Assembly (NCBI RefSeq): GCF_051020975.1
Contig: NW_027478160.1
Coordinates: 8,950,001 to 9,014,000, forward strand
Source: Osmia lignaria lignaria
Lineage: Eukaryota > Arthropoda > Insecta > Hymenoptera > Megachilidae
DNA length: 64,000 bases
Direction of reading: 5' to 3'
Shown: positions 12,848 through 25,083 of the stretch, piece by piece
How the letters are laid out: every line of letters begins with the position of its first letter
How positions within the stretch are numbered: position 1 is the first letter of the stretch
Made by a program: the position numbers and the translations under genes
Notes under the pieces: generated by a model
Told to the model about the DNA's origin: nothing
Database searches by the model: none
The model's input: only the letters and a program-made list of their open reading frames with translations

Positions 12848-14779
12848 GATCAGATGCGTAGTTCTCGAGATATATCAAGATATTTAAAAGTTCCGAAGCC
12901 GCACCAACATAATAGAGATACAGAAACACCGTGGCCCCTTTCTTTGAAATAACTCTGCACTATTGCGAGCGGCAAATGCCACTTCCAGCTTAGCTGTGCA
13001 GAGGAAGAACAACAAGAAGAAGAAATATCTCGAAATATGTCCGTCAGGCCAGTTCCTTTGAGCTGAATCTGCAAATATCTCGGAAACGAAGCGAGCTATG
13101 GCAAAATGTTAAGAGACGTTTTTTATAGAGAATTATGTTTCCTACAATTTATGTTCCATGATATTTTTTGATCAGAAGCGTAGTTTTCGAGATATATCGA
13201 GATATTTAAAAGTTCCGAAGCCGCACCAACATAATAGGGATACAGAAACACCGTGGCCCCTTTCTTTGAGATAACTCTGCACTAGTGCGAGCCGCAAATG
13301 CCACTTCCAGCTTAGCTGTGCAGAAGAAGAACAACAAGAAGAAGAAATATCTCGAAATATGTCCGTCAGGCCCCTTCCCTTGAGATAAATCTGCAAATAT
13401 CTCGGAAACGAAGCGAGTTATGGCGAAATGTTAAGAGACCTTTTTTGTAGAGAATTAAGTTTCCTACTTTTTATGTGCTATGATATTTTTTGATCAGATG
13501 CGTAGTTCTCGAGATATATCAAGATAATTAAAAGTTCCGAAGCCGCACCAACATAATAGAGATACAGAAACACCGTGGCCCCTTTCTTTGAGATAACTCT
13601 GCACGATTGCGAGCTGTAAATGCCACTTCCAGCTTAGCTGTGCAGAAGAAGGACAACAAGAAGAAGAAATATCTCGAAATATGTCCGTCAGGCCCCTTCC
13701 CTTGAGATAAATCTGCAAATATCTCGGAAACGAAGCGAGCTATGGCGAAATGTTAAGAGACCTTTTTTGTAGAGAATTAAGTTTCCTACTTTTTATGTTC
13801 TATGATATTTTTTGATCAGATGCGTAGTTCTCGAGATATATCAAGATATTTAAAAGTTCCGAAGCCGCACCAACATAATAGAGATACAGAAACACCGTGG
13901 CCCCTTTCTTTGAGATAACTCTGCACTATTGCGAGCTGCAAATGCCACTTCCAGCTTAGCTGTGCAGAGGAAGAACAACAAGAAGAAGAAATATCTCGAA
14001 ATATGTCCGTCAGGCCAGTTCCTTTGAGCTGAATCTGCAAATATCTCGGAAACGAAGCGAGCTATGGCAAAATGTTAAGAGACGTTTTTTATAGAGAATT
14101 ATGTTTCCTACAATTTATGTTCTATGATATTTTTTGATCAGATGCGTAGTTTTCGAGATATATCGAGATATTTAAAAGTTCCGAAGCCGCACCAACATAA
14201 TAGGGATACAGAAACACCGTGGCCCCTTTCTTTGAGATAACTCTGCACTAGTGCGAGCCGCAAATGCCACTTCCAGCTTAGCTGTGCAGAAGAAGAACAA
14301 CCAGAAGAAGAAATATCTCGAAATATGTCGGTCAGGCCCCTTCCCTTGAGATATATCTGCAAATATCTCGGAAACGAAGCGAGCTATGGCAAAATGTTAA
14401 GAGACCTTTTTTGTAGAGAATTATGCTTCCTACAATTTATGTTGTATGATATTTTTTGATCAGAAGCGTAGTTTTCGAGATACATCGAGATATTTAAAAG
14501 TTCCGAAGCCGCACCAACATAATAGAGATACAGAAACACCGTGGCCCCTTTCTTTGAGATAACTCTGCACTATTGCGAGCTGCAAATGCCACTTCCAGCT
14601 TAGCTGTGCAGAGGAAGAACAACAAGAAGAAGAAATATCTCGAAATATGTCCGTCAGGCCAGTTCCTTTGAGCTGAATCTGCAAATATCTCGGAAACGAA
14701 GCGAGCTATGGCAAAATGTTAAGAGACGTTTTTTATAGAGAATTATGTTTCCTACAATTTATGTTCCATGATATTTTTT
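12526..14779. repeat. 7-mer higher-order block, copy 3
   Basis: Same unit order as 3510-5763, offset by 9016 bp (28 units), including the shared derived AAGATAATT variant near 13522. Its first unit doubles as the chimeric last unit of the preceding 4-mer, so the two higher-order structures overlap there. Confidence 0.75.
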
Positions 14780-16389
14780 GATCAGAAGCGTAGTTTTCGA
14801 GATATATCGAGATATTTAAAAGTTCCGAAGCCGCACCAACATAATAGGGATACAGAAACACCGTGGCCCCTTTCTTTGAGATAACTCTGCACTAGTGCGA
14901 GCCGCAAATGCCACTTCCAGCTTAGCTGTGCAGAAGAAGAACAACAAGAAGAAGAAATATCTCGAAATATGTCCGTCAGGCCCCTTCCCTTGAGATAAAT
15001 CTGCAAATATCTCGGAAACGAAGCGAGCTATGGCGAAATGTTAAGAGACCTTTTTTGTAGAGAATTAAGTTTCCTACTTTTTATGTGCTATGATATTTTT
15101 TGATCAGATGCGTAGTTCTCGAGATATATCAAGATATTTAAAAGTTCCGAAGCCGCACCAACATAATAGAGATACAGAAACACCGTGGCCCCTTTCTTTG
15201 AGATAACTCTGCACGATTGCGAGCTGTAAATGCCACTTCCAGCTTAGCTGTGCAGAAGAAGGACAACAAGAAGAAGAAATATCTCGAAATATGTCCGTCA
15301 GGCCCCTTCCCTTGAGATAAATCTGCAAATATCTCGGAAACGAAGCGAGCTATGGCGAAATGTTAAGAGACCTTTTTTGTAGAGAATTAAGTTTCCTACT
15401 TTTTATGTTCTATGATATTTTTTGATCAGATGCGTAGTTCTCGAGATATATCAAGATATTTAAAAGTTCCGAAGCCGCACCAACATAATAGAGATACAGA
15501 AACACCGTGGCCCCTTTCTTTGAGATAACTCTGCACTATTGCGAGCTGCAAATGCCACTTCCAGTTTAGCTGTGCAGAGGAAGAACAACAAGAAGAAGAA
15601 ATATCTCGAAATATGTCCGTCAGGCCAGTTCCTTTGAGCTGAATCTGCAAATATCTCGGAAACGAAGCGAGCTATGGCAAAATGTTAAGAGACGTTTTTT
15701 ATAGAGAATTATGTTTCCTACAATTTATGTTCTATGATATTTTTTGATCAGATGCGTAGTTTTCGAGATATATCGAGATATTTAAAAGTTCCGAAGCCGC
15801 ACCAACATAATAGGGATACAGAAACACCGTGGCCCCTTTCTTTGAGATAACTCTGCACTAGTGCGAGCCGCAAATGCCACTTCCAGCTTAGCTGTGCAGA
15901 AGAAGAACAACCAGAAGAAGAAATATCTCGAAATATGTCGGTCAGGCCCCTTCCCTTGAGATATATCTGCAAATATCTCGGAAACGAAGCGAGCTATGGC
16001 AAAATGTTAAGAGACCTTTTTTGTAGAGAATTATGCTTCCTACAATTTATGTTGTATGATATTTTTTGATCAGATGCGTAGTTCTCGAGATATATCAAGA
16101 TATTTAAAAGTTCCGAAGCCGCACCAACATAATAGAGATACAGAAACACCGTGGCCCCTTTCTTTGAGATAACTCTGCACTATTGCGAGCTGCAAATGCC
16201 ACTTCCAGCTTAGCTGTGCAGAGGAAGAACAACAAGAAGAAGAAATATCTCGAAATATGTCCGTCAGGCCCCTTCCCTTGAGATAAATCTGCAAATATCT
16301 CGGAAACGAAGCGAGCTATGGCAAAATGTTAAGACACCTTTTTTGTAGAGAATTAAGTTTCCTACTTTTTATGTTGTATGATATTTTTT

Positions 16390-18643
16390 GATCAGATGCG
16401 TAGTTCTCGAGATATATCAAGATATTTAAAAGTTCCGAAGCCGCACCAACATAATAGAGATACAGAAACACCGTGGCCCCTTTCTTTGAGATAACTCTGC
16501 ACTATTGCGAGCTGTAAATGCCACTTCCAGCTTAGCTGTGCAGAAGAAGAACAACAAGAAGAAGAAATGTCTCTAAATATGTCCGTCAGGCCCCTTCCCT
16601 TGAGATATATCTGCAAATATCTCGGAAACGAAGCGAGCTATGGCAAAATGTTAAGAGACCTTTTTTGTAGAGAATTAAGTTTCCTACTTTTTATGTTGTA
16701 TGATATTTTTTGATCAGATGCGTAGTTCTCGAGATATATCAAGATATTTAAAAGTTCCGAAGCCGCACCAACATAATAGAGATACAGAAACACCGTGGCC
16801 CCTTTCTTTGAGATAACTCTGCACTATTGCGAGCTGCAAATGCCACTTCCAGCTTAGCTGTGCAGAAGAAGAACAACAAGAAGAAGAAATATCTCGAAAT
16901 ATGTCCGTCAGGCCCCTTCCCTTGAGATATATCTGCAAATATCTCGGAAACGAAGCGAGCTATGGCAAAATGTTAAGACACCTTTTTTGTAGAGAATTAA
17001 GTTTCCTACTTTTTATGTTGTATGATATTTTTTGATGAGATGCGTAGTTCTCGAGATATATCAAGATATTTAAAAGTTCCGAAGCCGCACCAACATAATA
17101 GAGATACAGAAACACCGTGGCCCCTTTCTTTGAGATAACTCTGCACTAGTGCGAGCCGCAAATGCCAGTTCCAGCTTAGCTGTGCAGAAGAAGAACAACA
17201 AGAAGAAGAAATATCTCGAAATATGTCCGTCAGGCCCCTTCCCTTGAGATAAATCTGCAAATATCTCGGAAACGAAGCGAGCTATGGCAAAATGTTAAGA
17301 GACCTTTTTTGTAGAGAATTAAGTTTCCTACTTTTTATGTTGTATGATATTTTTTGATCAGATGCGTAGTTCTCGAGATATATCGAGATATTTAAAAGTT
17401 CCGAAGCCGCACCAACATAATAGGGATACAGAAACACCGTGGCCCCTTTCTTTGAGATAACTCTGCACTAATGCGAGCCGCAAATGTCACTTCCAGCTTA
17501 GCTGTGCAGAAGAAGAACAACAAGAAGAAGAAATATCTCGAAATATGTCCGTCAGGCCCCTTCCCTTGAGATATATCTGCAAATATCTCGGAAACGAAGC
17601 GAGCTATGGCAAAATGTTAAGAGACCTTTTTTGTAGAGAATTATGCTTCCTACAATTTATGTTCTATGATATTTTTTGATCAGAAGCGTAGTTTTCGAGA
17701 TACATCGAGATATTTAAAAGTTCCGAAGCCGCACCAACATAATAGAGATACAGAAACACCGTGGCCCCTTTCTTTGAGATAACTCTGCACTAGTGCGAGC
17801 CGCAAATGCCAGTTCCAGCTTAGCTGTGCAGAAGAAGAACAACAAGAAGAAGAAATATCTCGAAATATGTCCGTCAGGCCCCTTCCCTTGAGATAAATCT
17901 GCAAATATCTCGGAAACGAAGCGAGCTATGGCAAAATGTTAAGAGACCTTTTTTGTAGAGAATTAAGTTTCCTACTTTTTATGTTGTATGATATTTTTTG
18001 ATCAGATGCGTAGTTCTCGAGATATATCAAGATATTTAAAAGTTCCGAAGCCGCACCAACATAATAGAGATACAGAAACACCGTGGCCCCTTTCCTTGAG
18101 ATAACTCTGCACTATTGCGAGCTGCAAATGCCACTTCCAGCTTAGCTGTGCAGAGGAAGAACAACAAGAAGAAGAAATATCTCGAAATATGTCCGTCAGG
18201 CCAGTTCCTTTGAGCTGAATCTGCAAATATCTCGGAAACGAAGCGAGCTATGGCAAAATGTTAAGAGACGTTTTTTATAGAGAATTATGTTTCCTACAAT
18301 TTATGTTCTATGATATTTTTTGATCAGAAGCGTAGTTTTCGAGATATATCGAGATATTTAAAAGTTGCGAAGCCGCACCAACATAATAGGGATACAGAAA
18401 CACCGTGGCCCCTTTCTTTGAGATAACTCTGCACTAATGCGAGCCGCAAATGTCACTTCCAGCTTAGCTGTGCAGAAGAAGAACAACAAGAAGAAGAAAT
18501 ATCTCGAAATATGTCCGTCAGGCCCCTTCCCTTGAGATATATCTGCAAATATCTCGGAAACGAAGCGAGCTATGGCAAAATGTTAAGAGACCTTTTTTGT
18601 AGAGAATTATGCTTCCTACAATTTATGTTCTATGATATTTTTT
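16390..18643. repeat. Zone II 7-unit block (2254 bp), first copy
   Basis: It begins with a unit carrying the rare AATGTCTCTAAATATG change (about 16567-16582), then a unit with AAGACACC (near 16972), then a unit whose anchor is GATGA rather than GATCA (17034). All three markers recur 2254 bp (7 units) to the right, at about 18821, 19226 and 19288. Confidence 0.85.
16712..17033. repeat. Representative type A monomer (anatomy reference)
   Basis: This unit is used as the coordinate reference. It has 126 G+C of 322 (39.1%) and 11 CpG. Landmarks by unit position are: GATCA 1-5; CTCGAGATAT 17-26; TTTAAAA near 36-42; GGCCCC 86-91 followed by a TTGAGATAA-type segment to 112; GCGAGCT 118-124; a purine-rich GAAGAAGAACAACAAGAAG tract about 153-177; ATATCTCG 178-185 and 228-235; a second GGCCCC 200-205; GCGAGCT 244-250; T6 tracts at 272-277 and 317-322. 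Type A units carry GATGCGTAGTTCTCGAG, ATCAAG and TATTGCGAGCTG. The unit start is an arbitrary choice of register. Confidence 0.9.
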
Positions 18644-20116
18644 GATCAGAAGCGTAGTTTTCGAGATACATCGAGATATTTAAAAGTTCCGAAGCCGCAC
18701 CAACATAATAGAGATACAGAAACACCGTGGCCCCTTTCTTTGAGATAACTCTGCACTATTGCGAGCTGTAAATGCCACTTCCAGCTTAGCTGTGCAGAAG
18801 AAGAACAACAAGAAGAAGAAATGTCTCTAAATATGTCCGTCAGGCCCCTTCCCTTGAGATATATCTGCAAATATCTCGGAAACGAAGCGAGCTATGGCAA
18901 AATGTTAAGAGACCTTTTTTGTAGAGAATTAAGTTTCCTACTTTTTATGTTGTATGATATTTTTTGATCAGATGCGTAGTTCTCGAGATATATCAAGATA
19001 TTTAAAAGTTCCGAAGCCGCACCAACATAATAGAGATACAGAAACACCGTGGCCCCTTTCTTTGAGATAACTCTGCACTATTGCGAGCTGCAAATGCCAC
19101 TTCCAGCTTAGCTGTGCAGAAGAAGAACAACAAGAAGAAGAAATATCTCGAAATATGTCCGTCAGGCCCCTTCCCTTGAGATATATCTGCAAATATCTCG
19201 GAAACGAAGCGAGCTATGGCAAAATGTTAAGACACCTTTTTTGTAGAGAATTAAGTTTCCTACTTTTTATGTTGTATGATATTTTTTGATGAGATGCGTA
19301 GTTCTCGAGATATATCAAGATATTTAAAAGTTCCGAAGCCGCACCAACATAATAGAGATACAGAAACACCGTGGCCCCTTTCTTTGAGATAACTCTGCAC
19401 TATTGCGAGCTGCAAATGTCACTTCCAGCTTAGCTGTGCAGAAGAAGAACAACAAGAAGAAGAAATATCTCGAAATATGTCCGTCAGGCCCCTTCCCTTG
19501 AGATATATCTGCAAATATCTCGGAAACGAAGCGAGCTATGGCAAAATGTTAAGAGACCTTTTTTGTAGAGAATTATGCTTCCTACAATTTATGTTCTATG
19601 ATATTTTTTGATCAGAAGCGTAGTTTTCGAGATACATCGAGATATTTAAAAGTTCCGAAGCCGCACCAACATAATAGAGATACAGAAACACCGTGGCCCC
19701 TTTCTTTGAGATAACTCTGCACTAGTGCGAGCCGCAAATGCCAGTTCCAGCTTAGCTGTGCAGAAGAAGAACAACAAGAAGAAGAAATATCTCGAAATAT
19801 GTCCGTCAGGCCCCTTCCCTTGAGATAAATCTGCAAATATCTCGGAAACGAAGCGAGCTATGGCAAAATGTTAAGAGACCTTTTTTGTAGAGAATTAAGT
19901 TTCCTACTTTTTATGTTGTATGATATTTTTTGATCAGATGCGTAGTTCTCGAGATATATCAAGATATTTAAAAGTTCCGAAGCCGCACCAACATAATAGA
20001 GATACAGAAACACCGTGGCCCCTTTCTTTGAGATAACTCTGCACTATTGCGAGCTGTAAATGCCACTTCCAGCTTAGCTGTGCAGAAGAAGAACAACAAG
20101 AAGAAGAAATGTCTCT
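18644..20116. repeat. Zone II 7-unit block, shortened second copy
   Basis: It repeats the first three marker units of 16390-18643. It then skips a unit: the unit at 19288 starts with the GATGAGATG anchor but ends with the CAAATGTCAC and ATGCTTCC bases seen in the units at 17356 and 18322, and it is followed directly by the equivalent of 17678. The AATGTCTCTAAATATG marker appears a third time near 20109. Confidence 0.8.
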
Positions 20117-21219
20117 AAATATGTCCGTCAGGCCCCTTCCCTTGAGATATATCTGCAAATATCTCGGAAACGAAGCGAGCTATGGCAAAATGTTAAGAGA
20201 CCTTTTTTGTAGAGAATTAAGTTTCCTACTTTTTATGTTCTATGATATTTTTTGATCAGATGCGTAGTTCTCGAGATATATCAAGATATTTAAAAGTTCC
20301 GAAGCCGCACCAACATAATAGAGATACAGAAACACCGTGGCCCCTTTCTTTGAGATATCTCTGCACTATTGCGAGCTGCAAATGCCACTTCCAGCTTAGC
20401 TGTGCAGAGGAAGAACAACAAGAAGAAGAAATATCTCGAAATATGTCCGTCAGGCCAGTTCCTTTGAGCTGAATCTGCAAATATCTCGGAAACGAAGCGA
20501 GCTATGGCAAAATGTTAAGAGACGTTTTTTATAGAGAATTATGTTTCCTACAATTTATGTTCTATGATATTTTTTGATCAGAAGCGTAGTTTTCGAGATA
20601 TATCGAGATATTTAAAAGTTCCGAAGCCGCACCAACATAATAGGGATACAGAAACACCGTGGCCCCTTTCTTTGAGATAACTCTGCACTAGTGCGAGCCG
20701 CAAATGCCACTTCCAGCTTAGCTGTGCAGAAGAAGAACAACAAGAAGAAGAAATATCTCGAAATATGTCCGTCAGGCCCCTTCCCTTGAGATATATCTGC
20801 AAATATCTCGGAAACGAAGCGAGCTATGGCAAAATGTTAAGAGACCTTTTTTGTAGAGAATTATGCTTCCTACAATTTATGTTCTATGATATTTTTTGAT
20901 CAGAAGCGTAGTTTTCGAGATACATCGAGATATTTAAAAGTTCCGAAGCCGCACCAACATAATAGAGATACAGAAACACCGTGGCCCCTTTCTTTGAGAT
21001 AACTCTGCACTAGTGCGAGCCGCAAATGCCAGTTCCAGCTTAGCTGTGCAGAAGAAGAACAACAAGAAGAAGAAATATCTCGAAATATGTCCGTCAGGCC
21101 CCTTCCCTTGAGATAAATCTGCAAATATCTCGGAAACGAAGCGAGCTATGGCGAAATGTTAAGAGACCTTTTTTGTAGAGAATTAAGTTTCCTACTTTTC
21201 ATGTTCTATGATATTTTTT

Positions 21220-23151
21220 GATCAGATGCGTAGTTCTCGAGATATATCAAGATATTTAAAAGTTCCGAAGCCGCACCAACATAATAGAGATACAGAAACA
21301 CCGTGGCCCCTTTCTTTGAGATAACTCTGCACGATTGCGAGCTGTAAATGCCACTTCCAGCTTAGCTGTGCAGAAGAAGGACAACAAGAAGAAGAAATAT
21401 CTCGAAATATGTCCGTCAGGCCCCTTCCCTTGAGATAAATCTGCAAATATCTCGGAAACGAAGCGAGCTATGGCGAAATGTTAAGAGACCTTTTTTGTAG
21501 AGAATTATGCTTCCTACAATTTATGTTCTATGATGTTTTTTGATCAGAAGCGTAGTTTTCGAGATACATCGAGATATTTAAAAGTTCCGAAGCCGCACCA
21601 ACATAATAGAGATACAGAAACACCGTGGCCCCTTTCTTTGAGATAACTCTGCACTAGTGCGAGCCGCAAATGCCAGTTTCAGCTTAGCTGTGGAGAAGAA
21701 GAACAACAAGAAGAAGAAATATCTCGAAATATGTCCGTCAGGCCCCTTCCCTTGAGATAAATCTGCAAATATCTCGGAAACGAAGCGAGCTATGGCAAAA
21801 TGTTAAGAGACCTTTTTTGTAGAGAATTAAGTTTCCTACTTTTTATGTTGTATGATATTTTTTGATCAGATGCGTAGTTCTCGAGATATATCAAGATATT
21901 TAAAAGTTCCGAAGCCGCACCAACATAATAGGGATACAGAAACACCGTGGCCCCTTTCTTTGAGATAACTCTGCACTATTGCGAGCTGCAAATGCCACTT
22001 CCAGCTTAGCTGTGCAGAGGAAGAACAACAAGAAGAAGAAATATCTCGAAATATGTCCGTCAGGCCAGTTCCTTTGAGCTGAATCTGCAAATATCTCGGA
22101 AACGAAGCGAGCTATGGCAAAATGTTAAGAGACGTTTTTTGTAGAGAATTATGTTTCCTACAATTTATGTTCTATGATATTTTTTGATCAGAAGCGTAGT
22201 TTTCGAGATATATCGAGATATTTAAAAGTTCCGAAGCCGCACCAACATAATAGGGATACAGAAACACCGTGGCCCCTTTCTTTGAGATAACTCTGCACTA
22301 GTGCGAGCCGCAAATGCCACTTCCAGCTTAGCTGTGCAGAAGAAGAACAACAAGAAGAAGAAATATCTCGAAATATGTCCGTCAGGCCCCTTCCCTTGAG
22401 ATAAATCTGCAAATATCTCGGAAACGAAGCGAGCTATGGCAAAATGTTAAGAGACCTTTTTTGTAGAGAATTAAGTTTCCTACTTTTTATGTTCTATGAT
22501 ATTTTTTGATCAGATGCGTAGTTCTCGAGATATATCAAGATATTTAAAAGTTCCGAAGCCGCACCAACATAATAGAGATACAGAAACACCGTGGCCCCTT
22601 TCTTTGAGATAACTCTGCACTATTGCGAGCTGTAAATGCCACTTCCAGCTTAGCTGTGCAGAAGAAGAACAACAAGAAGAAGAAATATCTCGAAATATGT
22701 CCGTCAGGCCCCTTCCCTTGAGATATATCTGCAAATATCTCGGAAACGAAGCGAGCTATGGCAAAATGTTAAGAGACCTTTTTTGTAGAGAATTCTGTTT
22801 CCTACAATTTATGTTCTATGATATTTTTTGATCAGAAGCGTAGTTTTCGAGATATATCGAGATATTTAAAAGTTCCGAAGCCGCACCAACATAATAGAGA
22901 TACAGAAACACCGTGGCCCCTTTCTTTGAGATAACTCTGCACTAGTGCGAGCCGCAAATGCCACTTCCAGCTTAGCTGTGCAGAAGAAGAACAACAAGAA
23001 GAAGAAATATCTCGAAATATGTCCGTCAGGCCCCTTCCCTTGAGATAAATCTGCAAATATCTCGGAAACGAAGCGAGCTATGGCAAAATGTTAAGAGACC
23101 TTTTTTGTAGAGAATTAAGTTTCCTACTTTTTATGTTCTATGATATTTTTT
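21220..23151. repeat. Nested 6-mer (1932 bp), copy 1 inside the 19-mer
   Basis: Six units in the order AGAAGGAC type, CTGTGGAGAAG type, CCAGTTCCTTTGAGCTG type, type B, type A with TGTAAATG, type B. The CTGTGGAGAAG marker (about 21688) and the GATGTTTTTTG marker recur 1932 bp downstream. Confidence 0.85.
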
Positions 23152-25083
23152 GATCAGATGCGTAGTTCTCGAGATATATCAAGATATTTAAAAGTTCCGA
23201 AGCCGCACCAACATAATAGAGATACAGAAACACCGTGGCCCCTTTCTTTGAGATAACTCTGCACGATTGCGAGCTGTAAATGCCACTTCCAGCTTAGCTG
23301 TGCAGAAGAAGGACAACAAGAAGAAGAAATATCTCGAAATATGTCCGTCAGGCCCCTTCCCTTGAGATAAATCTGCAAATATCTCGGAAACGAAGCGAGC
23401 TATGGCGAAATGTTAAGAGACCTTTTTTGTAGAGAATTATGCTTCCTACAATTTATGTTCTATGATGTTTTTTGATCAGAAGCGTAGTTTTCGAGATACA
23501 TCGAGATATTTAAAAGTTCCGAAGCCGCACCAACATAATAGAGATACAGAAACACCGTGGCCCCTTTCTTTGAGATAACTCTGCACTAGTGCGAGCCGCA
23601 AATGCCAGTTTCAGCTTAGCTGTGGAGAAGAAGAACAACAAGAAGAAGAAATATCTCGAAATATGTCCGTCAGGCCCCTTCCCTTGAGATAAATCTGCAA
23701 ATATCTCGGAAACGAAGCGAGCTATGGCAAAATGTTAAGAGACCTTTTTTGTAGAGAATTAAGTTTCCTACTTTTTATGTTGTATGATATTTTTTGATCA
23801 GATGCGTAGTTCTCGAGATATATCAAGATATTTAAAAGTTCCGAAGCCGCACCAACATAATAGGGATACAGAAACACCGTGGCCCCTTTCTTTGAGATAA
23901 CTCTGCACTATTGCGAGCTGCAAATGCCACTTCCAGCTTAGCTGTGCAGAGGAAGAACAACAAGAAGAAGAAATATCTCGAAATATGTCCGTCAGGCCAG
24001 TTCCTTTGAGCTGAATCTGCAAATATCTCGGAAACGAAGCGAGCTATGGCAAAATGTTAAGAGACGTTTTTTGTAGAGAATTATGTTTCCTACAATTTAT
24101 GTTCTATGATATTTTTTGATCAGAAGCGTAGTTTTCGAGATATATCGAGATATTTAAAAGTTCCGAAGCCGCACCAACATAATAGGGATACAGAAACACC
24201 GTGGCCCCTTTCTTTGAGATAACTCTGCACTAGTGCGAGCCGCAAATGCCACTTCCAGCTTAGCTGTGCAGAAGAAGAACAACAAGAAGAAGAAATATCT
24301 CGAAATATGTCCGTCAGGCCCCTTCCCTTGAGATAAATCTGCAAATATCTCGGAAACGAAGCGAGCTATGGCAAAATGTTAAGAGACCTTTTTTGTAGAG
24401 AATTAAGTTTCCTACTTTTTATGTTCTATGATATTTTTTGATCAGATGCGTAGTTCTCGAGATATATCAAGATATTTAAAAGTTCCGAAGCCGCACCAAC
24501 ATAATAGAGATACAGAAACACCGTGGCCCCTTTCTTTGAGATAACTCTGCACTATTGCGAGCTGTAAATGCCACTTCCAGCTTAGCTGTGCAGAAGAAGA
24601 ACAACAAGAAGAAGAAATATCTCGAAATATGTCCGTCAGGCCCCTTCCCTTGAGATATATCTGCAAATATCTCGGAAACGAAGCGAGCTATGGCAAAATG
24701 TTAAGAGACCTTTTTTGTAGAGAATTCTGTTTCCTACAATTTATGTTCTATGATATTTTTTGATCAGAAGCGTAGTTTTCGAGATATATCGAGATATTTA
24801 AAAGTTCCGAAGCCGCACCAACATAATAGAGATACAGAAACACCGTGGCCCCTTTCTTTGAGATAACTCTGCACTAGTGCGAGCCGCAAATGCCACTTCC
24901 AGCTTAGCTGTGCAGAAGAAGAACAACAAGAAGAAGAAATATCTCGAAATATGTCCGTCAGGCCCCTTCCCTTGAGATAAATCTGCAAATATCTCGGAAA
25001 CGAAGCGAGCTATGGCAAAATGTTAAGAGACCTTTTTTGTAGAGAATTAAGTTTCCTACTTTTTATGTTCTATGATATTTTTT
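23152..25083. repeat. Nested 6-mer (1932 bp), copy 2 inside the 19-mer
   Basis: Second tandem copy of the preceding 6-mer. It is followed by three units (25406-26371) that resemble units 3 to 5 of a further copy, introduced by a different first unit at 25084. Confidence 0.85.

Larger units (their letters stand above)
290..16389. repeat. Zone I: mosaic of 4-mer and 7-mer higher-order repeats
   Basis: Fifty consecutive units of exactly 322 bp. Recognisable unit types, named from diagnostic bases, recur in partly conserved order: a CCAGTTCCAGC unit, a GAGCGGC unit with TTTGAAATAAC, a type B unit, an AGAAGGACAAC unit, a unit ending CCAGTTCCTTTGAGCTG, and an ACAACCAGAAG unit. The order repeats with 10-unit, 28-unit and 4-unit offsets rather than one fixed period, indicating several rounds of block duplication and loss. 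Confidence 0.8.

Noticed and set aside
16743..16755. TATA-like promoter at TTTAAAAG
   Set aside because: An A/T-rich hexamer alone is not evidence for a promoter; no other initiation signal or transcript boundary is visible.
20242..20472. Plus-strand frame of 76 codons, also at 26360-26590
   Set aside because: It appears only because one substitution (GAGATATCTC for GAGATAACTC) removes a stop. The two instances are the two copies of the 19-mer duplication.
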